From Haplomitrium mnioides (Eukaryota > Marchantiophyta > Haplomitriopsida > Calobryales): a stretch of DNA of 40,156 nucleotides. Positions 23,529-32,520 of this stretch are shown here, one piece after another. Below the pieces are notes generated by a model that did not search any database, had not been told where the DNA came from, and was given only the letters and a program-made list of their open reading frames with translations. How positions within the stretch are numbered: position 1 is the stretch's first letter; every line of letters starts with the position of its first letter. A program made the position numbers and the translations under genes. The DNA is taken from assembly GCA_049999725.1 (NCBI GenBank), contig JBNGIS010013837.1:1-40156 (forward strand), read 5' to 3'.

Positions 23529-26500
23529 GTAGAGCTTCTTACTATGAGAGAGAATCTTGGCATGTAAACAATTCTTGCCTTTTAACGTCGGCAAAACGGG
23601 AACATTTGAGTTTCACGTGGACAGTTGAGTTATGATCTGTGTTTGAACTTGCAGAAGCCAAGGATATGTGTTTTAGGAGGAGGTTTCGGGGGTCTTTACA
23701 CAGCTTTGCGACTCGAATCCTTAACGTGGGCCCCTGACAAACGCCCGCAGGTATGTAGCTAGATCAATCAAGAATACGACGAAGAGAAGCTTTGATGACC
23801 TTGGCAGACGAGTAATGGATTTTTCGTTCTTTTTTTGGTAGGATATTTTCTCAATTTCCTTTTCCCGAAGTCCTTGTCCTTTTCTATAGCGAAATCAGAA
23901 TTTGTCACAGTGACACTCCACGAACCAAATGCGAAAGCTTGTTAGCTCACGAGGGTAGTTCTGGAATGGCACTGTGATTCCTTCATGCCTGAGATTTTAG
24001 ACTGATGCAATTCATCATTGTCAGTGCCATGAAATTCAATTAATCTTAGAGCTAGCACACTCATCACATCTCTATGGTCATACTGAACCCCTTCTGCTCT
24101 TAAATGGTGATCTAGCTATTATTTTAGTAATCTGGTGTCTTCATTTCATAAGCATTTTGTTCTCTGCAGTTGGTATGCTTATGGGCAAAACATGTAGTTC
24201 ATGGAAGACATCAAAATGTTCAATGTAATTAGTGTTGGCTAATCAACTGTGTGATGTAGGTGGTTTTAATTGATCAATCAGATCGCTTTGTATTCAAACC
24301 GTTGCTTTATGAGCTTCTCTCAAAAGGTACATCATTTGGGTAGAAGAAACATTCCAATTTCCTTGGTAGCTGGTGAGACTTGCAAGCATGAATATCAGTG
24401 CCTCCTTGAATTCCTAAAGTACGTCATGGCATCCATTTGGGCCTGTTTGCTAGTGTTATTTGTTGCAGGGGACGTGGATATTGTTGAAGCTAACAGGCTT
24501 GATAAAATAGCATGCTCTGATCGTTATTACGAAATGATTTGATATGTTCAAAATCTCATAACCTTGAGCTTCAAGTAAAGTTTAGATTTGTGCAAAGAAC
24601 AATGACGTTCTTATGGCACCACGCAGAGGTTGATCAGTGGGAGATTGCGCCACACTTCAAAGATCTTTTAGCCAACACAAGCATTCAGTTTGTTAAAGAT
24701 ACTGTAAAAGCAGTTCTCCCCTATGACTCTATAAAAGTAAAGATGCCACCTGCTTCAACAAGTACAGGAATGGGGGGTAAGGTTTTCCTTGGCAGCGGAA
24801 CTGAGGTGACCTATGACTGGTGAGATTTTATTTCACTTGCTTAAGACAAACTTGCATCATGAGAGAGAATTCATTTCTATTTCCATTGCAACCCTAGGTT
24901 TTGGCTACCATGGATAATGCATCTACCTTCAAGATGTATGTTGTCAGGAATAAAACTTCATATGGAAACTAGAGTAAGGTTTTTTCCCTGTGGAAAATGA
25001 ACTTTTTGTTATTTTGGAGTGTAAATGTTTCCTCTATGAACTTGTCTGAAATACCCATGAACGTTCAGGTGCAAAACTGGCCATTTACTTAGGGTTGCTC
25101 TTCTGGACTGATGGAGGGACCAGGCTAGTGTTGGCACTTGGTGCTGAAAGCAGATTGGAAAACATCCCTGGGGCTTTGAAGTTTGCTCTGCCATTTGCTA
25201 CCTTGGAGGATGCTGTGGTTAGTTTCTTCAATCAATGTCTTTCAGCTCTTGAAACTATGAGAGCTGAGCAAGTGTGTTTTAATGAGGTTTTCTTTTGTAT
25301 TGGGTCTCATTACTCACTTCTCTAGGCTGTCGGACAAGTAGTTATTTGCATTCATTGTACTGGACTTTACAGGGAAGCTCATATAGAACCTACAATGTAG
25401 CTTTTTTTGGGTAATGAAGGGGGAGATGGGGCTTTCTTTCAATTGTGATTGTCCAGCTGCCATATCTAATGGCAGCACACCCTTTCTGGTGCATATGTCT
25501 TTTTTGCCTCATTGCACTGTTCCATTGGAGTTGGTTACACAGGGTAGGGAAGTCACACTGTTATTGATAATCATGGAGTTGATAGGTTTTATTGGTGCCC
25601 TTGCCACCTTTTCAGTGTAGAAGTAAAGGTGGCCCCCATGTCTTCAGTCTTCACATTGCAGCTATAGATGTCTTGATCATTGGCCTGATTGGTAAGGCTA
25701 TTACCACACCCTCATCCAGGCACAGCACACCTAAATATAGTTTGTGCCTATTTTAAAGTAGTGCTAAATTGTCATCAATATATTTTTTTACCCAATAAAT
25801 CCACATTTGGATCTATTGAGTTCTAGAAATGTCTTGCATTCTTATTGTTGTATGGCTTGTGAAATGAAACAGGAAGTGGACAAACGACTTGTTACTCTGG
25901 AGAGGGAAAGATTTGGATCAGAAAATCTTATTCAGATTGTAGTTGTAGGATCAGGTTACTGTGGAGTGGAATTGGCAGCAACGCTTGCAGAAAGGCTTGG
26001 AAACAGGGGCAAGTTGAAAGTAGTTGATGTAACAGAGGGTATTTGTCCTGCTGCACCAGTGGGTAATCGAAAGGCAGCTCTCAAAGTAGGCTCTCAACCT
26101 GTACCCAAAAAAACGTTATATCTTTTAATTTTTGAAAGCTGTTAGCATGAGTAGCATATATCAAGCAAGCTTTTCCGTATTTCAGTTGGATTGGTTGTGC
26201 ATGTTGCAGGTTCTGTCATCTAGAGGTGTGGAGCTGGTGTTAGGGTGTCTTGTGAGCAGGATAACTGGCCCAACAACAGCAATGTCAAGTGCAGATGGTA
26301 ATCAGCATGTTACTGAGGCTGGTGCTGCTAAAATTGTAGTGGATTTAACACCAGCAAGGAAAGGCCTAAGCCGCAGGAATGGTGGTCGCCAACAGATTCA
26401 AGCTGACCTAGTACTTTGGACAGTGGGGACAAGAGCAACTGTTCCACCCAGTGAGCCAGATACCGACTGTAAACCATTTCCAGTCAATGGCAGAGGCCAA

Positions 26501-26611
26501 GCTGATACTGATGAAAACCTTAGGGTCAAAGGACATCCTTGCATTTTTGCAATTGGAGATTCAGCAGGAATGAAGGACAGCTCTGGGAGATTGCTCCCCA
26601 CAACAGCACAA
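23238..26611 (+). CDS. NDC1: NDC1-like type II NAD(P)H dehydrogenase, partial (3' end outside window)
   Basis: Flavoprotein that passes electrons from NAD(P)H to quinones. In Arabidopsis, NDC1 acts in plastids (plastoglobules) and mitochondria and is needed for phylloquinone and prenylquinone metabolism. Exons: 23238-23528, 23655-23750, 24260-24326, 24627-24819, 25124-25217, 25873-26085 and 26210-26611. They join to 1356 bp (452 codons) without a stop, and every intron in between is GT-AG. FAD-binding motif: CVLGGGFGGLYTALRLE. Second dinucleotide motif: VVVGSGYCGVELAATLAE. The late FAD motif FAIGDSAG is followed by LPTTAQ. Family members run on with a C-terminal part of roughly 60-110 residues (quinone site, membrane-associating end) not found in this window. 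Introns are 126, 509, 300, 304, 655 and 124 bp and hold nothing else I recognise. The intact frame suggests a working gene. The start is the least certain point. Confidence 0.9.
23655..23750 (+). CDS. NDC1: NDC1 exon 2 (FAD-binding motif)
   Basis: 32 codons, phase 0 at both ends, acceptor CTTGCAG and donor GTATGT. Carries the Rossmann motif GGGFGGLYTALRLE that binds the FAD adenosine phosphate. Confidence 0.93.
24260..24326 (+). CDS. NDC1: NDC1 exon 3
   Basis: 67 bp encoding VVLIDQSDRFVFKPLLYELL, the strand after the FAD motif with the conserved Phe-Lys-Pro-Leu/Met-Leu-Tyr-Glu-Leu-Leu block of type II dehydrogenases. Acceptor GATGTAG, donor GTACAT. Confidence 0.92.
24627..24819 (+). CDS. NDC1: NDC1 exon 4
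   Basis: 193 bp. Completes the split codon from exon 3 and encodes EVDQWEIAPHFKDLL, FVKDTVKAVLPYDSIKV and a loop to the conserved YDW. Acceptor CACGCAG, donor GTGAGA. A longer reading upstream of 24627 belongs to the intron. Confidence 0.92.
25124..25217 (+). CDS. NDC1: NDC1 exon 5
   Basis: 94 bp encoding LVLALGAESRLENIPGA and FATLEDAV, the conserved segment after YDW that includes the Leu-Ala-Leu-Gly-Ala motif. Acceptor GGACCAG, donor GTTAGT. Confidence 0.92.
25873..26085 (+). CDS. NDC1: NDC1 exon 6 (NAD(P)H-binding motif)
   Basis: 71 codons, phase 0. Holds the second Rossmann motif VVVGSGYCGVELAATLAE, which binds NAD(P)H, and ends GNRKAALK. Acceptor GAAACAG, donor GTAGGC. Confidence 0.93.
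26210..26611 (+). CDS. NDC1: NDC1 exon 7
   Basis: 134 codons, phase 0, starting VLSSRGVELVLGCLVSRI. Contains ADLVLWTVGTRA, TDENLRVKGHPCIFAIGDSA (late FAD-contact motif) and LPTTAQ, then the donor GTAAGC at 26612. The next exon, expected to begin with a VAFQQADF-like block, was not found in the remaining 13.5 kb. Confidence 0.92.
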
Positions 26612-27131
26612 GTAAGCATACTGCATAATTCAGTGTGTATTCATAGTGATTTTTTTATTTTTTATTTTTTTTGGGTTTTCTGAAGCTACACGTAGAACCA
26701 GGATAATGTTTCATTCATGGTTTCAAATTTTTTCCATAATCAGAAACTCAGTGGTCATGTTGTGAGAATTTAATTGATCAGATTAAACACTCATCCTTCT
26801 CGTAACATTCACTCATGCATGGAATCGAAGCGTGCACTGACTTGGAGCTCTTCTTCTTCAAGGAGGGAAAATATACAAGGAATGGTCATAGACAGTTGAG
26901 ACGTTCCCGTATTAATCCTAGGAGGGGTAGCAACTGCTAGCAACCGCTATAACCATATAATACTAATGCGATGAGTAAACACAATTACTCATAAGCTAAC
27001 TCAGCTTAGCACTAATGCTAATATAACATAACAGAAACTAAAGATAAGACACTACATATATCCTAATGGTTCTATCTCTAATACATGTTACCTATGGAAT
27101 AGAGAGTAAAGAATGATAAGCATCTTTGTAT
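26612..27131. other. Start of NDC1 intron 7; no gene seen
   Basis: AT-rich non-coding sequence after the exon 7 donor. A TGTTGTGAGAATT at 26758 could be the end of an LTR, but I found no partner copy, primer site or target duplication. Confidence 0.5.
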
Positions 27132-27812
27132 CTTATTTCTGGAAATCGGCAGAAACTCTGTACAAAGATTCATATACTGTTGTGTGCCATTATTGAGCAT
27201 AGTATTGTGACTGATCTGGTGTTTTTGTTCCAAGCTGATGAAACCAGCATGGAGTTGTGGCAGCTTATCACTGCCACACATGATGAGGCTTATTGGTCCA
27301 AAACGTTGTGACTGACACCGCATTGTGAAAAGGCTGCATTCTAGGTTGCCTGTGTATAGGCTCCTAGACTCTGCACATCTTCATGGCTATATCTACTGCA
27401 TAGGTAGAGAACATTCTGGGAGCAGCAGTCTTGTAGCAAGAAACCCTGTAGTGTTAGAAATGTATCTTTGTTGCTGTACATAATCATAACTAACAGATTA
27501 GTTAGCTATTACTATGCTAAATTAGTTAGTCTTAGTTAGTTTTAGGGGTCAGAAACATGTCAATAGCACAAGGTCCCATTATGTGACTATTTTTTCCCGT
27601 TACTTCTGGAAAGTGGCAGAATCTCAGTATGAAGATTGATCTGGACCTGCTGTCAGGAACTGATAAAACCAGCAGGAAGTTGTGGCAGCTTGTCAGCTAC
27701 ACACGATGAGGCTGAATAGTCTGAAACTTTGTGTCTGACACCACATTGTAAGTCTGCACTCTATGTGTTGTGCAGTTGTGATGTGTGTAGGTTTTTCCTA
27801 GACTATTGCAGC
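27132..27812. repeat. Pair of diverged direct repeats (~220 bp each)
   Basis: 27132-27380 and 27599-27812 share TTCTGGAAA, GGCAGAA, AAAACCAGCA, AGTTGTGGCAGCTT, GATGAGGCT and CTGACACC in the same order. Copy 1 has about 50 extra bases. Between them, 27452-27540 resembles the start of the copia LTRs further right (TGTTAGAAATGTATCTTTG; compare TGTTGGAAATGTATCTTTGC at 35409). Likely old, partly rearranged LTR material, but the structure is unresolved. Confidence 0.6.
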
Positions 27813-27904
27813 TTCCATTTATTTGTTTTTGTGGTTAGTTTTACTCTCCACAACTTCATAACTATATACTCTCCACAACTTCATGACTACATTATTCAGT
27901 GACT

Positions 27905-28946
27905 TTAGCGGATGTTTTGCATCCAAGTAGTCATGTGGTTTGAGCTCGCAGAATCTACAAACCATTTGTCTTCATTGTCATTCTTTTTCCCATGCATGAC
28001 AGATGAGTACCCATGTGGCAAAACAAATAATGTTTCATTATTTTTGTACTGGAACCTGCACAGTTCCTTTGAACTCTGTTGTTCCACAGATCATTCTGTT
28101 TCTTATAACAGTCTCTCGCCTTGTGGCCTGGCTTGCCACAATAAAACAATCTGTTCTTAAATTCTGATGTTGACCTCTGCGTCCTCGATTGCTCCCCCTG
28201 TCTCTAGATTGGCCTCTGGCATATGAATTTGACTGTTGTTGCTGCTGATTTTGTGCATTGTCATTTGAATGGCCTCTTCCATTGCTTCTGCCTTGGCCTC
28301 TATCTCTGTTAGAGTAGAACGCCTGGTCCTGGTTGCCTTGACTACTTGATGCTCCTCCACCAAGTTCAAGTTCTTCTGCAACAAGCATAGAGATGAGCTG
28401 CGCAAACGATGTAGCTCCCTCCCTTGTTCTCATAGAGGTCTTAAATTGCTTTGATTCTTTGCTCAAACCATTTAGGCATACTGCCACCATGGCACTCTCT
28501 TTCACATCTTCTCCTAGATTCACCAGCTGTTCAGCTAGTGATTTAATTTTCAAGGCATAGATGTTGTTATTGAGTTTTTACTTCTTCAAATTGAAAAACT
28601 CCATCTGCGGTGTCCGTTTCCTTGCATCTGATGTGACTGGATATCTATTCTTCAGGATATCCCAAGCTTCCTAGGGTGTTTTTGCTGCAGATACGTATCC
28701 CATCATCTTATCATGAACACTGATTCTAAGCCAGTATAGCAACTTATGTACTTTCTCAATATAAATCTTAGTTGCTTGCATTTTTGCAGCGGATGGGATT
28801 GGTCCCAACACAGGCTCTGCTTCAGCACCAGTGATAAAATCCCAGAACTCTCTGCCTTTAATGACGTTGGTCATTCTCACAGACCATACACTGTAATTGT
28901 TTTCATTTAGCTTCTCACTTACAATCTGAGAAATCCCATCTGTCAT
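27905..28946 (-). pseudogene. Ty1-copia gag and protease start, remnant (element C)
   Basis: Read on the minus strand from ATG at 28946. A copia-type gag begins with LNENNYSVWSVRM, followed by VLGPIPS, a Gln/Asn/Arg-rich stretch, then a zinc knuckle (CGKPGHKARDC) around 28110-28150. One base is missing in a T-run inside the knuckle, shifting the frame. After a further frame change the protease motif KWFVDSASSNHMT appears (about 27925-27965), with its catalytic Asp. In-frame stops occur at about 28671 and 28577. Homology stops at about 27905, so integrase, RT and RNase H of this copy are absent. Confidence 0.88.
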
Positions 28947-29250
28947 TTTGAACCCTCAAGAAATTGGAGACTTTGTGTGCCACCTCGTGTAACCACCTTC
29001 AAAATCGCAATATACAAAAAAAAGGGGTTGCTGGTGTCTGACTTCGCTTTGTGCAGAGGACAAACTGCTGCAACCTTCTCTGTCAATGCTTAAGTCTTCA
29101 CGATAATAGCTTCACAATAATAGAACCATCTCATATGGAGGCAGATGAAATCAGGTTCGTGATTCGCCAGGAATCAGCTTCGAAGAAGCACCAAATCGGT
29201 TGAGAATCAACTAAATTTTTGCCAGATAATCTCTCTATTCATAAACCTTT

Positions 29251-29261
29251 CTCTGATACCA
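29251..29261 (-). other. Primer-binding site of element C (tRNA-iMet 3' end)
   Basis: On the minus strand TGGTATCAGAG follows the LTR end. It is complementary to the 3' end of initiator tRNA-Met. The gag ATG is about 300 nt downstream, a leader of normal length. Confidence 0.88.
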
Positions 29262-29570
29262 TGTTGATTAATCAAAGAGAGATCAAAGAGCTGTAGCTGA
29301 GAATTCTGAAGGCTCAACAATCAGCTTCTTCTTATATACTTTATATATCAAAAAGTATTTCTACAGCAAGCAAGAGTGTTTTTAGTGAGTCCCCCTCACT
29401 CCTTTATATACACACAAGGCAAACCTCCTCAGCCGCACAAACTAAAATTAGGATTCGAAAATAGGGTTCTACCCCAACGCACAATGCACACTGGCACATA
29501 ACCAGGTTGCCATGTCAACCTGGCTCATAGCCAGTAGAAGCCCTAATAGAGCTTGATGTTTCAATACTAT
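29262..29570 (-). repeat. 5' LTR of element C (outer end not fixed)
   Basis: On the plus strand it begins TGTTGATTAATCAAAGAG next to the primer-binding site. It contains a minus-strand TATA box (TATATAAAGG, 29401-29410). Its far end is not certain because the partner LTR was not found; 29570 is an estimate. Confidence 0.65.
29401..29410 (-). promoter_or_regulatory. TATA box of element C LTR
   Basis: TATATAAAGG on the minus strand, within the LTR and about 140 bp before the primer-binding site. A plausible LTR promoter. Confidence 0.55.
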
Positions 29571-29586
29571 CCAGTGTTCATGAATT

Positions 29587-29646
29587 CTTCCTCTGGTTGC
29601 ATTTCGTGAAGGTTGCCTTCCTCTGGTGTCATTACATGAAGGTTGC
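29587..29646. repeat. 30-bp tandem duplication
   Basis: Two copies of a 30-bp unit starting CTTCCTCTGG and ending TGAAGGTTGC (29587-29616 and 29617-29646). It lies between the LTR of element C and the LTR end of element A. Confidence 0.8.
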
Positions 29647-29779
29647 ATCTTCTGCAGATTACGATTTGGACTCTCATCTGCAACTCGTGTTTTCGAGGCA
29701 GCAACAGTGTTGCAAGGGGCGAGCATTGTGAGGAAATCATGTGTACCGTGAAACTCGATTTCCTGTCTTTTCAATTCTG

Positions 29780-29969
29780 ATTTCTGGCGTGTTGAGAAGC
29801 TGATTCCTTATAGACCCAAGACTCAGGTTTCTGGTGTCTTGTGAACCTAATTTCTGGTGTATAACGATTCTGCTTTTCGGCTGTCTCTTTCCACACTATT
29901 TCGTGTCAAGTGTTTTCTCTCGATAAGCTTCCGTAACTCTGAAGTGGATTTTGAGTTTACATTCAGGCA
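29780..29969 (+). repeat. 3' part of the 5' LTR of element A
   Basis: Sequence ending TTTACATTCAGGCA directly before the half-tRNA primer site. It has repeated TTTCTGGTGT motifs. The terminal stretch resembles 33855-33895 (GAATTCGAAG, CAGACATTCAAG) in the nested LTR further right. The left end is not determined. Confidence 0.5.
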
Positions 29970-29983
29970 GGTTATGGGCCCAC
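29970..29983 (+). other. Half-tRNA-iMet primer-binding site containing the gag start codon (element A)
   Basis: GGTTATGGGCCCAC is complementary to the anticodon arm of plant initiator tRNA-Met (TGGGCCCATAACC), as known for the Drosophila copia and yeast Ty5 priming sites. The ATG at 29974 pairs with the CAU anticodon and is in frame with gag, so primer site and start codon coincide. Confidence 0.85.
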
Positions 29984-30760
29984 GAGTTGAGATTGGCATT
30001 GGGAGCACCGTCAAGAAATTTGGAGGAGAAGATTTTCATATATGGAAGTTGAAAATGCAATCGATCTTGGTGAGCCAACATCTGTGGGAAGTCACTGAGG
30101 ATCCCCAAGCAGAATTCGATCTTATGTCTGAAGGTATGGCTGACATTGACATAAAAAGAGAAAGGAAACGATTTGTGAAGGCTGAGCTGAGGGCCTTAGC
30201 AGCAATCACCTTAAGCCTTGAAGAACATTTCTTGGAGTTGGTGTGAATCTGGATAATCTGGATAATATTGTCAGCCAACTATGAAGGCAAGACAACGTCC
30301 CACAAGATTTTTCTGAAGAAGCAATTCTTCATGATTAAATCAAAGGAGAAGTATACAACTATCACTGAACATGTGATGAGGGTGAAATCCATGGCTGGAC
30401 AGTTGCAAGCAGCAGGATCTCGTATTGAGGAAGAAGATCTGGTATGTGTCCTCCTTAATAGCCTCCCCGCAGATTGCACCACTTGTGTTAGCCATGAAGG
30501 TAAAGGGGTCTGATCTAGACCTGGAATGTTTGGTGAGTCGCCTACCCAGTGAAAGGGATGATATTGCTTTTACTGCCAGAGGAGACAAGAAGAAAGGGAA
30601 AAGCCTTGCAGAAGCTCGAACATGCTTCTACTGCAAGAAGGTTGGACATCTGTCCAAAACTTGCAGGAAGAGACAAGCTGACATGAGGAAGGGAGGAGAT
30701 GTGCCAAGATCAAAGGCAATTCCAGTGCAGCAATCGCCAAATAACATTCATCTGAAGGTG
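29974..30760 (+). pseudogene. Ty1-copia gag remnant (element A)
   Basis: Starts MGPRVEIG at the ATG inside the primer site, then KFGGEDFHIWKLKMQ, the copia gag N-terminal block. A TGA at 30244 interrupts. The same frame continues through KEKYTTITEHVMRVKSMAG and LNSLPADC. A frame change near 30470-30490 leads to the rest of gag and a complete zinc knuckle, CFYCKKVGHLSKTC (30623-30664), with all four ligands. Gag would package the element RNA. The remnant is non-coding as it stands. Confidence 0.88.
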
Positions 30761-30762
30761 AA

Positions 30763-32060
30763 GTGGACTACATGGCTTCACTTGAATACACAATTCCGGA
30801 TGTATGGTATCTGGATTCAGGTGCATCCAGTCATATGTCATCAAGGAGCGGTTCAGGGACATTGTCAGAACTGATCCAAGAGTTATCAGGATGGGCAACA
30901 ACTCTAGATTGCAGTGGGAGATGTGCATTTCATGGTGAAAGGATTGGGAGGGAAGAGCACCACCCTCATCCTTAAGGAAGTTTTATATGTACCTGAGATC
31001 ACACTGAATCTGGTGTCAGTAAGTGCACTAACCAGGACTGGTTTGATGGTGAATTTCGACCAACATGGCCGCAAAGTCCTGAACAAGCATGGTAAGATAG
31101 TTTGCATTGGTGTTAAGGAAGGTAGGTTGTACAAATTCCATTGTATCCCAATAACGGCGGAATACCTTAACATAGCTGTCCAGGGAGAGAACACAACTCT
31201 CTGGCACCACAGGCTTGGACATTTGGGAGAACAAGGTGTCAGGATCCTCACCAGTATGGTGAGCAATATGGCTTTGGATAAGTCCACCACGCTGGACTTC
31301 TGTGAAGGATGTGTGAAAGGGAACGCACACAAGGCTGTACAAAAAAGAAGGAAAGTGTTGGACAGAACCATCCAACCTGTTGGAGTTAGTCCACAGTGAT
31401 GTTTGTGGACCTATGAAGACACCTTCAAAATCTTGCAACAGATACTTTGCAACATTCACAAATGATAAATCAAATATGTCATTTGTCTACTTCATGTGTA
31501 CAAAAGATCAGACGTTTCAATACTTCCAAGAATGTCTGGCTGGGATGGAAAATGAGGTTGACAGAAGGATCAAGGTTTTGAAGAGTGAATTTGGAGGAGA
31601 ATACATATTCCAACAGTTCCAGAAGTTTCTTGCAAAGCATGGCATAAGAGCAGAAACAACGGCTCAGGATTCACCACACGAGAATGGTGTGGCAGAGAGA
31701 CTAAACAGAACAATTGTTGAGAAAGTTAGGAGCATGTTTCAACATGCTGGCCTGGAGGGCAAGTTCTGGGCAGAAGCAGTAGCTACAGCTGTTTATTTGA
31801 AGAATATCAGCCCCACAAAGGCAGTTGAAGGGATGACACCTTGGCATGCTTGGAAAGGAGTTGAACCTTCAGTAAAACATCTCAGTTTTTGGGTGTGACG
31901 CGTATGCATTGGTTCCAAGGACACTTTGTACGAAGCTGGAACCTAAGGCAACAAAATGTATGTTTCTTGGGTACAGTGAAGAAGAAAGGCCTATCGACCG
32001 TATAACCCAGATACAAGCAAGATAATTAGAAGCAGGGATGTCATCTTCAACGAGTAGGAG
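30763..32060 (+). pseudogene. Ty1-copia protease and integrase remnant (element A)
   Basis: Protease: VWYLDSGASSHMSS, with the DSG triad at 30813-30821 intact. In a second frame: EVLYVPEITLNLVSVSAL and LWHHRLGHLG (pre-integrase), then the zinc-binding Cys pair in FCEGCVKG. In a third frame from about 31380: ELVHSDVCGPM (first catalytic Asp), LKSEFGGEYI, and SPHENGVAERLNRT (catalytic Glu). The second catalytic Asp is replaced by Glu (codon GAA 31587-31589). At least two frameshifts and later stops are present. The C-terminal part fades by about 32060. Confidence 0.88.
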
Positions 32061-32269
32061 GTGGGCAAAAGGGTGGATGCAGATCCAACCCCTGCCACCC
32101 TATTTCTCTGAAGGCCTCTCCAGGTGATGAAGAGCAGGGTCAGTCTTCTGGCCAACAACTTATAGGAGAAGGACCACCTACTCTGGAGGAATTTGAAGAA
32201 ATCGAAGAGGTGGCTTCACAACCTGTGAGGAGGTCACAGAGGCTTTGAAAACCAATCATCAGGCTTGGA

Positions 32270-32520
32270 TTAGAAGAAGGTAAGGCAATCGTCACTCTTG
32301 AGCAAGAACCAACCACCCTGAGTCAGGCTCTGGAACTAGATGATGCAAAACAGTGAGCAGGCTACAAAAGAGGAGTTCCAATCCCTGATACAGAATAGGA
32401 CTTGGATTCTGACAGGTCTACCAAAAGGCAGGAAAGCTTTAGGATGCAAAAGGGTGTTCAAGTTCAAGCGTGGAGCTGCAAATGAGATCGCCAAGTACAA
32501 AGCATGCCTGGTAGCCAAGT
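32270..32520 (+). pseudogene. Ty1-copia RT N-terminal fragment (element A)
   Basis: Encodes EPTTLSQALELDD, then (with a stop at 32358) EEFQSLIQNRTWILTGLPKG and KYKACLVAK, the start of copia reverse transcriptase. It is cut exactly where a minus-strand LTR begins (32521). The polymerase core with its YxDD motif does not follow. Confidence 0.85.

Noticed and set aside
24270-24542. 90-codon frame overlapping NDC1 exon 3
   Set aside because: It runs through the exon 3 donor into the intron and is in a different frame from the exon.
25414-25620. 68-codon frame inside NDC1 intron 5
   Set aside because: Lies wholly between a good donor and acceptor; no similarity recognised.
26758-27131. LTR beginning at TGTTGTGAGAATT
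   Set aside because: No second copy, primer site, polypurine tract or target duplication found nearby.
29970-29983. Fragment of a tRNA-iMet gene
   Set aside because: Only 14 bases match, in antisense, directly after an LTR end; this is a primer-binding site.
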